Shown: positions 1 through 9,767 of the stretch, piece after piece
Numbering within the stretch: the stretch's first letter is position 1
How the letters are laid out: each line of letters begins with the position of its first letter
NCBI GenBank assembly: GCA_024663395.1
Contig: JANFAH010000001.1
Span: 1 to 64,000, forward strand
Source of the DNA: Pisolithus tinctorius
Taxonomy: Eukaryota > Basidiomycota > Agaricomycetes > Boletales > Pisolithaceae
DNA length: 64,000 bases
Reading direction: 5' to 3'
Position numbers and translations under genes: made by a program
The notes under the pieces: generated by a model
Told to the model about the DNA's origin: nothing
What the model saw: the letters and a program-made list of their open reading frames with translations, nothing else
Database searches by the model: none

Positions 1-160
1 CTAACCTAACCTAAACCCTAACCTAACCCAACCTAAACCCTAACCTAACCCTAACCTAACCTACTAAACCTACCCTAACCTAACCTAACCTAACCTAACC
101 TAACCTAACCCTAACCCTAACCTAACCTAACCTAACCCTAACCCTAACCCTAACCCTACT
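1..160. repeat. Telomeric repeat tract, mixed CCTAA and CCCTAA units
   Basis: Tandem CTAACC-type units run inward from base 1 on the C-rich strand, as expected when the chromosome end lies to the left. Canonical CCCTAA units (TTAGGG, the usual fungal telomere) are interspersed with a majority of five-base CCTAA units and a few odd ones (CCTAAA, CCCAA, CTACTAAA). The mixture could reflect degenerate proximal telomere, an imprecise telomerase template, or long-read errors in homopolymers. Confidence 0.9.
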
Positions 161-1197
161 TACCCTACTACTACCAACCACACTATCCTACTCCTAATCC
201 TATTCCCACCTCTACCAACTACACCACCTACCCTACTTATCCTACTACTACCAATTCCTATCCTATTCCTTTTCCTATCACCAACTCTACCAACTACTCC
301 ACCTACCCTACTTACACTACACATCATCAAACACACTACCCTATTCCTATTCCCATTTCTACCAACTACACTACCTACCCTACTTACACTACTACTACTA
401 CTACTCTTCATTTCCTACACTATCCTATTCCTACCAACTACACATCCTACAACACTACTACTATCACACACTACCCTACTTACCCTACTTACACTACCAC
501 CCATCTCCCCAAAAACTACCCTATTCCTACTACCAACTCTACCAACAACACTACACATATCCTCCTACACTACACCCTTATTACCATTACTACCACTAAT
601 CCTATTACCAACTACCCTACAAAATCTACCTACTCCACTACTACTACTACTACTACACATTTCAAACCACACTACCATATTCTTATTACCAACTACACTA
701 CCTACACTACCACTACTACCAATTTCCTCCCTCACTACACTACCATTACTATTCCTCATACTACCACTACCACTACTTACACTACCACTTCTACACATCA
801 AATCCTACATTACCCTATTCCTATTACCATTCCTACTACTACCACCAATTTCTTCCCACACTACACTACCATTCCTACCATTCCTACTACCACCACCACC
901 ACTACTTACACTACTTACACTACTACTACTACTACCAAAAACTTCCCACATTACTCTATTCCTATTACCAACACTACCAACTATACTACTACTACTATTA
1001 CTCTTACTACCCCCAACATTACCACTCAAATCCTCGCAATCTACCCTATTCCTATTACCACTACTACTACCAAAAACATCCCACACTACACTATTATTCC
1101 TATTACCATTACTACCATTACTACTACTACTACTACTACTAAAAACATCGAACACTACACTTTCACTACCAACACTACTACCAACACCACTCTCACT
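161..1197. repeat. Subtelomeric CTA/CCA-rich low-complexity tract, nearly devoid of G
   Basis: About 1 kb of irregular CTA, CCTA, CCA and TACTAC units continues from the telomere. The + strand has essentially no G: I count two (both in TCG, near 1035 and 1150) between base 1 and the first G of the next block at about 1199. Serine/valine/glycine-rich reading frames on the minus strand are by-products of the repeat and not genes. Confidence 0.9.
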
Positions 1198-1330
1198 CGG
1201 GGGGGGGGTCCGGGGGTTATCTTGGGGGTTATCTCCGGGTTTTTTTTACCGGGGTTTTCTCGGGGGTTATTTCCGGGTTATTTACCAGGGTTTTCTCGGG
1301 GGTTATCTCTGGGTTTTTTACCACAGTTTT
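1198..1330 (+). repeat. G-run block with G-quadruplex potential
   Basis: The composition flips abruptly. This block holds about ten G runs of 3-9 bases on the + strand, separated by TTATCT, TTTTCTC and similar T-rich spacers, with an approximate GGGGGTTATCTC unit. Spacing of the G runs fits intramolecular quadruplex formation. It separates the telomere-like tract from the 141-bp repeats. Confidence 0.75.
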
Positions 1331-1885
1331 CATCCCAGTTGACTTCCAGTTACTTTCCCTACTTCTGTCACCAACTCAGTAATCTGTAATATCTCTAGTC
1401 ATCATAGTAAGTAGTAGTCTGTCTTACCACTCCAGATAACCAACCGGTCGCCTATTTTTTGCTAGTCATATTCAAGTCAGTTGGTAGTTGGTAGTCGGTA
1501 GCTCCATAGTCACTACTACATCCCTTGGTAGTCCGCTTTTTTGCTAATCAACTCACTACTCATCTTCTGTCCAGAATAAGCAACCGGTCGCTTATTTTTG
1601 CTACACATATTCACCATGTCTGTCATAAGTAGTCAGTAGTTGCTCATCGGTAGTCAGTGGTCATTGCTAACTCTGCTTTTTTTTTGCTAATCACTTGCTA
1701 GTCATCTCGTGTCCAGATAAGCAACCGGTCGCTTATTTTTGCTACTCATATTCACCATGTCCATGTCTACTGTCAGTACTTGCTGTTCGGTAGTTGGTAG
1801 TTGGTCATTGCTAACTCTGCTTTTTTGCTAATTACTTGCTTGTCATCTTGGGTCCAGATAAGCAACCGGTCGCTTATTTTTTTGC
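1331..1885. repeat. 141-bp subtelomeric tandem repeat, four copies
   Basis: The core CAACCGGTCG occurs at 1441, 1581, 1722 and 1863, giving periods of 140, 141 and 141 bp. Each core sits in a near-palindrome, AAGCAACCGGTCGCTT (one mismatch), followed by TATTTTTGCTA and, in most copies, CATATTCACCATGTC. Between cores the units share GTAGT/GGTAG-rich DNA and an AACTCTGCTTTTTTGCTAAT segment. No gene is visible. Confidence 0.85.
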
Positions 1886-2545
1886 ACTCTTCGTGGCTGT
1901 GCATTTCCTTATATGGTGGTTGCCCTCAGTGGCTGTGAGGTTGCCTTCAGTGGCTGTGCAGGTTGCCCTCAGTGGCTGTGTTGGTTGCATTCAGTGGCTG
2001 TGTTGGTTGCATTCACTCACTCAGAGGTTGCATTCAGTGGCTGTGAGGTTGCATGCAGTGGCTGTGTTGGTTGCATGCATGCAACTTGCCTTATATGGTG
2101 GTTGCATTCAGTGGCTGTACAGTTGCCTTCAGGCAACCTTCCTTATTTGGAGGTTGCCCTCAGTGGCTGTGTAGGTTGCATTCACCCACTAAGAGGTTGC
2201 ATGCAGTGGCTGTGTAGGTTGCATTCAGTGGCTGTGAGGTTGCATGCATGCAACCTTCCTTATATGGTGGTTGCATTCAGTGGCTGTGTAGGTTGCATGC
2301 AGTGGCTGTGAGGTTGCATGCATGCAACCTTCCTTATATGGTGGTTGCATTCAGTGGCTGTGTAGGTTGCATGCAGTGGCTGTGAGGTTGCATGCATGCA
2401 ACCTTCCTTATATGGTGGTTGCATTCAGTGGCTGTGTAGGTTGCATGCAGTGGCTGTGAGGTTGCATGCATGCAACCTTCCATAAAAGGCAGGTTGCATT
2501 CAGTGGCTGTGCAGGTTGCATGCATGCAACCTTCCATATAAGGCA
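1886..2545. repeat. 74-bp tandem repeat built on GTTGCATTCAGTGGCTGTG
   Basis: Dense repeats of GTGGCTGTG(T/A)GGTTGCAT. Higher-order units align at CAACCT (2251, 2325, 2399, 2473), giving an exact 74-bp period, then a shorter 54-bp unit at 2527. Each unit has the perfect palindrome AGGTTGCATGCATGCAACCT (for example 2237-2256, 2311-2330, 2385-2404). Proximal units from about 1900 are more irregular. Open frames across it are products of the repeat. Confidence 0.9.
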
Positions 2546-2547
2546 GG

Positions 2548-3600
2548 TTGCATGCGGAGTCTGGGTCAGAGTCCGGAAAGCATATTATTAAAGACTTGCA
2601 TCATGTCCCCCATCTTCCAGAAGTTCAGGATCATGATGACCTGGAGGTGCTCAAGCTGATGGAGGGAAAGTTGAAGAGGGGTGATGGACGACCTGCCTGG
2701 CCAAGGATTCCCCCTCTGGATGAAGTGGAACAATTTCCCATTGGCAGCAGACCGACATGGGCCAAATTGACAAGGACCATCCAACTGCAGCCTTGGTTGA
2801 TCATGCAGGACTGGAAGTGGTCGGCCCAACTGTCCAGTCTGGTGCCAGTGGTAGGGAAACTTTTCATTCTGTTTACCTGTCAGCTTTGGATCCAGTTGGA
2901 TGCGACTTGGCTGACAGGTTCGGAGGGAAAACCAGAGCCAACGTCTTTGGAAGATGCCATTCAGAGTTGGACTCTGAACCAGACCTTCAGGACGATACGT
3001 GCCTGCGAATTCAAGGCCTGCAATGCAGAAATAGCAGGGAGTGGAGGGGCTGGTCGCCAACAGTCAAGCTTTGCAGAGAGGGTCAACCTGTTTTTCCCAG
3101 GACCCACAGCAGGACAACCTTCATGGAGGTCACCATGGAATGTCTTCTGGATGAAGCCTGGGTATATTTGGGAGTATCACCAGGTGATGAAGAACAGGAC
3201 ACCCCTGGAGGAGTTTGAGGTGCTGGACCACCTTGGCAGGATATTTTCTGTCCTTCAGACATTACCTGATGCGACCAAAGGGAGTGAAAAGAGTCCTGGG
3301 AAGACATGGTGGGTGGAGGGTGAGAAGGTGGTTCTGGTGACAAATCCCAAGTTCTACAAGATTGAGGGGATCTCCACTGAGAAGGAACAGCAACAGGCCA
3401 GGAGACGAGCATCTCGAGTGGTAAAGCCCAGGAATGCACTGCAGATGGAGCTCCTGGGGCATGCAGGATATGACGAACTGCTGGCTAGCAAGGCCCTCAT
3501 CTTAGAAAGGCAGAGGCTGAAAGACGCACAGACTAAGAAGTCATCAAAGGCAAAGAATGCTCGAAAGCCTCCAGCAAGAAGAGGCAAGGCCACCTCATAG
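2548..3600 (+). CDS. Unrecognised protein, possibly transposon-derived
   Basis: An open frame of about 350 codons ends in TAG at 3600. No ATG lies at its left edge, because the frame runs in from the 74-bp repeat, so the true start or an upstream exon is uncertain. The protein is tryptophan-rich in the middle (WAKLTR, WKWSAQL, SWRSPWNVFWMKPGYIWEY) and has a strongly basic lysine/arginine tail (ARRRASR, KKSSKAKNARKPPARRGK), which suggests nucleic-acid binding or nuclear targeting. I recognise no domain. Position next to subtelomeric repeats and lower CpG than the gene space inward favour a repeat-borne or transposon-associated gene. An unspliced hypothetical gene remains possible. Confidence 0.4.
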   Translation: MHAESGSESGKHIIKDLHHVPHLPEVQDHDDLEVLKLMEGKLKRGDGRPAWPRIPPLDEVEQFPIGSRPTWAKLTRTIQLQPWLIMQDWKWSAQLSSLVPVVGKLFILFTCQLWIQLDATWLTGSEGKPEPTSLEDAIQSWTLNQTFRTIRACEFKACNAEIAGSGGAGRQQSSFAERVNLFFPGPTAGQPSWRSPWNVFWMKPGYIWEYHQVMKNRTPLEEFEVLDHLGRIFSVLQTLPDATKGSEKSPGKTWWVEGEKVVLVTNPKFYKIEGISTEKEQQQARRRASRVVKPRNALQMELLGHAGYDELLASKALILERQRLKDAQTKKSSKAKNARKPPARRGKATS

Positions 3601-3782
3601 AGGGAAGCAGTGGGATGGGGAGGGGGAAGGCAAGGATATGGGTACAGAGGGAGAAAGTGATGAATGCAATGTTGATATAGATTGTGGTTCCCATTCCTGT
3701 GGAACTGAATCCCAGTGTTGCCTAGTGTAGTCTGATCTGGTAGCAACATGTTTGGCATCTTGGGATGATACCTGGCCCAAAC

Positions 3783-4360
3783 GTGAACCCCCCTCCTCAG
3801 CTTTGCTCCATCAAAACAATTCCAGATCAATCTGGCTGTCCATACCATGTCTGTGCCACTTGAATGACATGGCAGGACCATTTGGATCACACCAGAAAGG
3901 ACCCTATGTGTCATTCCCCTCCTCTTATCCTGGGGGTGCTAATCCTGTAAAGTTTAGGAAGCATGAAAGTTTGTCAGGAATGGTTGTCCTGGAGGGCCTG
4001 AATGTCACAACAGATGATGAGAATGGTTGCAGCATTCCTAGGTGTCAGAATATCCATGTAAGATATGTTACCCCCCCCCCCCCCTCCCCATGTTCACTCC
4101 ATCAAAACAATTTCAGAGATCGGTCTGGCTGTCTGAATCATGTCTACCCCATCTGTATGACATTACAAGACCATCAGAATTGCATTAAAAAGGTCCCCAT
4201 ATTTGTTTCATTGACATACCTGATCCCCTCCTCATACCCCAGGGATGGCAATCCAGTAACATCAGGAGGGGGTGCCAGCTTGCCAGGGATGGATGTCCGG
4301 GGTGTTATCAATGCCACTGAAGACAATGGGAATGATTTCCAGCTTCCCAGAAGTATTTCC
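3783..4360 (+). repeat. Diverged approximately 300-bp tandem duplication in an open frame
   Basis: Two halves (about 3783-4055 and 4085-4360) begin with the same CATCAAAACAATT(C) motif and keep the same order of similar segments: FPSSYPGGANPV against IPSSYPRDGNPV, and SLSGMVVLEGLNVTTDDENG against SLPGMDVRGVINATEDNGND. Both halves are in one reading frame open from 3752 to 4516. A C homopolymer of about 14 bases (4070-4085) lies between them. I do not recognise the product. Confidence 0.5.
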
Positions 4361-4516
4361 AAAGAGATACCACTTTGTGGTCTGACCATACTTCTACCCC
4401 CTGTAGATTTTTTTTCCGACTGCCAATTTCATTCAAATTTCACCTGGGACATCCCAATGGACATATCTATTGACTCCCAGCATTATTTTCCCCAAATTAT
4501 GGTCAGGATTTTGTAA

Positions 4517-5170
4517 TTATAATTCCCCCAGGGGCTGTATAGTAGGCACTTTTTTTGAATTTCCTTTTATAGTAGGTGCTTTCAAGACTGGAACTGGGCA
4601 GATGGTTTAGATTATTAGAATCACCATTCTCACTTTTGCTTGCTTTGTTCAGCTTTCCCTTGCTCTGTACATCAAAAATCCCTTTTATTCTTGTGCCAGA
4701 GTTCTCATTTATATCTACATTCACTTGCTGATGTCAAGGACTGCTACATTCTTTGTCCATTTCATGCCCTGTTGATGTTTTTTGTGCTATCACATAGTCC
4801 CTTGTACTACCACTGTGGCATTCAGTGTCCCACTGATTATCAAATTCATGCATGCTTTTTTTTTAAAAACAGCCATGACAAAAGGGTGACAAATGATACT
4901 ATCTATGGTAAAGAGTAACACCTTAGGGTGGTGGTGGTGGTGCTCCCATCAATGGGCACCAGTGTCTTCAAATTTTGTATTGCCGTCCTCTTGGGTACAC
5001 TGACAATGAGGCAAAGAATTTCATTGGTATGCTTATATCAGGAGAACATGGGGCACAATCATACAACACAATCGGAACGCAAAAACCTTGGCAATTACTC
5101 ATCTCTCATGTGCACTACCTTAAGCCGCAGCTTTCACGTGAAAAGGCTAGTACGAAGTGAGGTATGCTTG
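4517..5170. other. AT-rich, CpG-poor stretch without a recognised gene
   Basis: T-rich DNA with a (GGT)n run near 4928-4942. No frame shows a recognisable domain. CpG becomes frequent again at about 5150, which marks the boundary between the repeat-rich subtelomere and gene space. Confidence 0.5.
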
Positions 5171-5230
5171 AACTAAATATTCTTCAAGTAAATCGTAAAT
5201 GGGCAGCAGGTAGATAAACACTCACCAGTT

Positions 5231-7488
5231 TCAACGCAGCTCAGATGGAGGGCAAACAAAGTACGTCGGACTCCGCTCAGGATCAGTGACACAGTCATAA
5301 AATGACCCATGGCGAAGTCGGACGGGGGAGGACCTGTTATGGATACCCACCAATAAGGTGCGCATGAATTCAACGATGATCCCCACGTCATAAAGGTCCT
5401 CCTCATTCGGGAATTGCTTGCGTTGCACGTTCAACGCATCAATAGTCATCGGCTTCTTTGCCGACATAACCTGCTTCATCACCGACTGGAATCGTGACAC
5501 AGTAAGCCGGTCGTTAGGGATAATGCCGTCCAAGACCTGTTCATGTACGGCATCCAACAAGGTTCTCCGACCTTTTGACTCCAATGCCATGAGCTCCTCC
5601 CAGCGTTCCCATGCTGTCTGACCCGGCCTGTTTGGCTTGATGTAGTCGCAAGCGAGACGAGCCCACTCAAACGCACCATTCGCCCTCTCGACCAGCATCT
5701 GGATATCCGTGTTTCCGATGTCGCGAGCACGGCAGAGGTCCTGTTGAACCCAAAAGGTAATATCGCGTGCCGATTCCTCAAGCAACTCGTCCAGTGAGAT
5801 CACCTTCACATGTGAAACAGCACGTAGGACAGGTTCGATGTCTGGCAACGGCCTGGACGTCAGCAAGATGCGTAAATTTGCGGGTAGATGGACAGCTGCT
5901 GCCGACGTGAAAAGGGACAGGATGTGGCTCCTTGATGTGTCCGGGCCACTTTCATCCAAGTCGTCGATCAACACGACCACGTTCCCAACTACCCTTCCGC
6001 TAACCTTCGACAACGGTTCCAAAATGAGTCGCTGCCACTGCAACGTAACATCATACGTAGTCTTCAAGGAAGGGTCTTTCGAGATCGCATCGGCCAAAGC
6101 TCGCCGAAATGCGAGGTCACTCTCTGCCAAATCGCGTGCGATGGTTGTAAATATTCTTTCTTCACGGCGCTCTACCAGCCTGTCACGAGCGAAGCAGAAG
6201 CACGCTCCGAGCCCTCCAGCGTCCGTAAACCATCGAACGATTGTATGGGCAATGGTCGACTTCCCAGCACCGTCCTGCCCGTTCAGCCAGAGGATGCGTG
6301 GCACGTCTTCATTTGTGTTGTAGACCCAGCTGACAATTTCCGTAAGGACATCCGTTCTAGTACCATCCAAACATCTCCTGGAGTCGAACAGGCCTGCGCC
6401 ATCTGCACAAGCCAAGCCTTCAAGGCTGACATCTCCAAGTCCGCGGTACGTGTTAATTTGAATCTCAGCATTCTCAGCATCGTCTTCCTTAGGCTCGCGG
6501 TATTGTTGCATCAGGCCATCTAGAGTCTTCGCGCAAGCATTGACGATGGTCTGCGTCTCAGAAAGAGTGTCCTTTCCCGTTCTTTTCCCTGAGAATGTGT
6601 CGCATCAGACATGTCAAGTCGAGAAGGACGTGGTAAGACCTACAGAAATGCTTCGTCGTAGAATAGTTTCTGATGAACTGCGTAGAGTCGCTGGTTACCT
6701 GCGCAATCTTTGCAAGAGTATCGAGCGCAGCCGTTGCGGAGGTATCGAGCGTAATCTTTGGCGGAGTGTCGGCAGTGGGCTCGGGCACGGGCCTTGTATA
6801 AGTATACCACGAGGGCTTCGCGGAGGTATCGACAGTGACTTTCTTGTTAATCATTTTCTTTGGGGTATCTTCTTCCGCGAGGAATTCGTAGACTCTCTTG
6901 ATAGTATCAAAAAGGCTTGATATCCCCTTGTCCACATTCGCCTGATTCACGAACGACTTGTAGAGAATTGCGTGAGATGAGAATAAATTACAGGGGTAGA
7001 AAACGTACTTGAGAAATGTTGGTAAAGATTCCTAGCACAACCTGTGGGTACGGGTGGACCTTGTGCGTATTCAGCCTCATTGTATAGATACAATAATGAA
7101 ATGCGAACCTTGGGATAATTAGCAACCACCTCGTTGAAATCTTTGAGGGGCTTGAGATCTGTGTCGCTTAGGTCTTGGATCTCATCAATTTCAGTCTGTC
7201 AAACAAGATTGTACTTAGAACTCTGACAGTAACAGAGCATTGTAGATCATATACATCAATGGTAGAACGATCAAAGAAACGCTTCAACTTGGCAAATGCT
7301 CTATGGGAAGCATTCCCAGACTTTTCGGAGTTAGAGGCGATATCTTCAGCGGGAGCCTGAGACGGTGGCCCCTCGTGAGTGGATCGCTTGCATCTAAGGT
7401 ATGAGTGGCGCACCGAGGAAGGGTTAGATGCAGCACTGGATAATTTCGAGCCTAAGAGCGAACGCCTCTTCGTCTGCTTTGTAGCCAT
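5231..7488 (-). CDS. NACHT-domain protein (fungal NLR-like), apparently lacking C-terminal repeats
   Basis: The main exon (5231-about 6600) encodes a STAND/NACHT P-loop NTPase. It shows the linker FDSRRCLDGTRTDVLTEI, Walker A GQDGAGKST, Walker B VVVLIDDLDE, the sensor segment LRILLTSRPLP and the helical region ending HGSFYDCVTDPERS. Upstream exons (6642-7488) supply an N-terminal region from MATKQTKRRS at 7488, with short introns near 7250-7200, 7090-7045, 7010-6960 and 6641-6600; exact junctions are approximate. Family knowledge: such proteins sense cues or act in heterokaryon incompatibility, usually through C-terminal WD40, TPR or ankyrin repeats. Here the frame stops soon after the NACHT-associated helices and CpG-poor DNA follows within 100 bp, so the repeat domain is missing or was lost. 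Confidence 0.75.
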
Positions 7489-8442
7489 CGAGTAGTTTTC
7501 GCGTACGGTTCGTGAGTTTAGATAGATGAGTTGACGGTTTGAAGGAACGAGTTGGGTAGCTGTTGCTGTAGACTCGTTTGACGCTGTTGCACAGGTTCCA
7601 TTCCATTCGTGGTTACTTTGTTTACAGGGGAGGAAATTGTGGCTGTGGTAGTCGCGTTTTTCGCGCTGTGGGAACCTTTTACTATATTTACTCCATAGTA
7701 GCACTGTAATCAGTCACTGATACCACTAATAGTCAATCCCCGTGTTCCAGCATAACTCTGTAACCCAGTCAATCACTCGCCTTCGATGCGTAAGTACTCG
7801 CTCTGGTATGTCTGAAGTCGTTTCACGTCAAAATGTCAAAGCGGCCCTATCATATCTCGTGTATTATTGTACAATCACACTTTAACCAGTCGATTCCTGG
7901 CAGCCGTACCCCACCACAACGCTGTATGTCTGTCGAGCCTCATCATCAACCTCCTGTCTTCCATTCGTAAGTACTCGCTTGGGTGTGTCATCAGTAGTTT
8001 CTCATCAAAATCTCACAACAGCCGTACGTTATTCCCACCCTGGTGCCACCCATATGTTAAATTGCATGTTGGATTGTTCGTCCTTGCGAATGATACATAA
8101 CTTGTAACAATCATCTTATACGCAAAAATCTGTTTTCAATAAAGTGTTCGAAACTCGACCCTTTGACCTCATGCTCAATTTGTGAACAAGGTTTCTGCCG
8201 AAGCTTATATCTAGTAACAATATTGCTACGATATTCTAATTACGTATCGAATCTGATGAGCACTGAGTAGCAGGCCCCAGAGTGTGAACTGACATGACAG
8301 TGTTCCCAGTGTATTCCGAACACGCCTTGCTTGCAACGATGGTCCGGGCTAGGGTCTCACTCCACAACAGTTCCATAGCACTGTAACAAACGTACATAGC
8401 TGGCACCGAAGCTATTTAGAGCATTGCCATATAGATCTCCCT
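7489..8442. other. Intergenic region with an imperfect 177-bp direct repeat
   Basis: GTAAGTACTCGCT occurs at 7790 and 7967, each followed by a similar stretch (TGTGTC, then CATCAAAAT-type sequence). These are two diverged copies with a 177-bp offset spanning roughly 7740-8040. No protein family is recognisable in any frame. Confidence 0.45.
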
Positions 8443-9767
8443 CTATTCGTTGCCATCAGTCGTACCAGTTGATGCCGTTGGAGGATCAGAGATGAAGATA
8501 TTGTTTCCCTTGACATTGATGAACGAGTACTGGTATATGATAAATAATTCACATCCAAGGGAAGTAGTATCGGCGATGATACACACCTCTGCGAGATCCG
8601 TGGACTTGCCCCTGTTGTAATTTTGGTACACAAGGTTCACCTGAACGAAGTCACATCAGCAACCTGGGGATAACTGAAAGAGTAGATCGTACTTCTGTCA
8701 TGAAAGGCCTCAGTCCAGCAGCTTCTAGCGCCTCCCACCACGACAAAAATTCCTCAAATTTCTTCTCCCATGTGTGAATCTCAATTAGTAGCTGTCCAAA
8801 TGGAAGAGGCTCCCCCGATGTGATGTAAGGTTGCAAAATTTGTGCGAGAACTTCGAATTCCCATCCTTCCACGTCGATTTTGAGAATGTCGATGTGGGTG
8901 TGTTCTGTGTAGTTGGCGAATCGTATCGGACCCCATGTATCATGAATGACAGACGTACTGTTCATTTCCATCAACGTCTTGAGTGTGTACAACTTCTGCT
9001 CGTCATGTGGGCTGTGCGCATCGACGTGCGCGAGGCCGTAAGGGAAGAAGTGGGCACGATAGTTATTCAGTTTGCTGGAGCCGAACGAGTTGGAACGATA
9101 ATCGTATCCCCAAACTTGACAGTGTTGCGTACGTTCTAGCATCTCTGCTTCGAAAGACGTTTCGTAGTACATGCCTGCACCATGCGAGGTATACGAGGAA
9201 ATTATTTATACGGATATGTGAAAGGACCCACCGAACGTGTATATAATGCAGTCCGGCTTGCGCTCTAGGCGAGAGAGGCCACAAGTCCATTTTCCACCGT
9301 CGCCCAGAGCACCTATTCGTTCCACCTCATGCGGACAATCGAAAGCAGGAGGAAAGAAGCTCCCTAAACACGCAAAACGACATCATTGGAAACATTGACT
9401 AGGCCGACGAAACAGGCGTACAAGTCGTGTAGGCTGGCCATGGGTCTTTGTCGGGAGGGAACCTGTACAAAGGGTCACTTATGGAAAACCACAGAAGTCG
9501 GAGCGGGGAAACATACATGTGTATGTGTCGGGAAGTTGGACCGTATTTTCGTATCATATCTTTTCGGTCTGAAACGACATTCTGATAGACACGTTCTGCA
9601 CGTTGTAAACGGGCTGGTAGGCTTGTGTCGCGAATCAAAGATGCGAAAGAATCAGATGAAACCAAGGGCTGGGAAGGAATCAGGAGGTACACGGTGGCCG
9701 AAATGACCAGCGCTATTAAGAGCAAGTAGCGAGGGTGTCTGTTCCAGCTGGACGGCATATCCAACAC
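8443..9767 (-). CDS. Membrane-anchored methyltransferase-domain protein (Methyltransf_22/FkbM-like)
   Basis: Six exons join in frame: 9517-9767, 9422-9462, 9232-9363, 8693-9174, 8587-8640 and 8443-8529, giving 348 residues (12 fewer if the second ATG is used). An N-terminal signal anchor (YLLLIALVISATVYLLI) is followed by WSFFPPAFDCPHEVERIG, GDGGKWTCGL, the nucleotide-binding-like YETSFEAEMLERTQHCQVWG, then HIDILKIDVEGWEFEVL and NLVYQNYNRGKSTDLAEY. These are hallmarks of a basidiomycete SAM-dependent methyltransferase-like family found as type II membrane proteins, presumably in the secretory pathway. The acceptor substrate is unknown. All junctions are GT-AG and the reading frame is unbroken, so the gene looks intact. 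Confidence 0.85.

Noticed and set aside
160..1155. Minus-strand open frames rich in Ser, Val, Gly and Arg
   Set aside because: They translate the CTA/CCA repeat in reverse and have no non-repetitive content.
1836..2537. Repetitive frames on both strands (GCVGC and MHAT-type repeats)
   Set aside because: They are translations of the 74-bp tandem array.
1331..2545. CRISPR-like direct repeats
   Set aside because: The units are contiguous tandem repeats without unique spacers, and the genome is fungal.
5838..6323. 161-codon + strand frame
   Set aside because: Antisense to the NACHT exon; no domain of its own.
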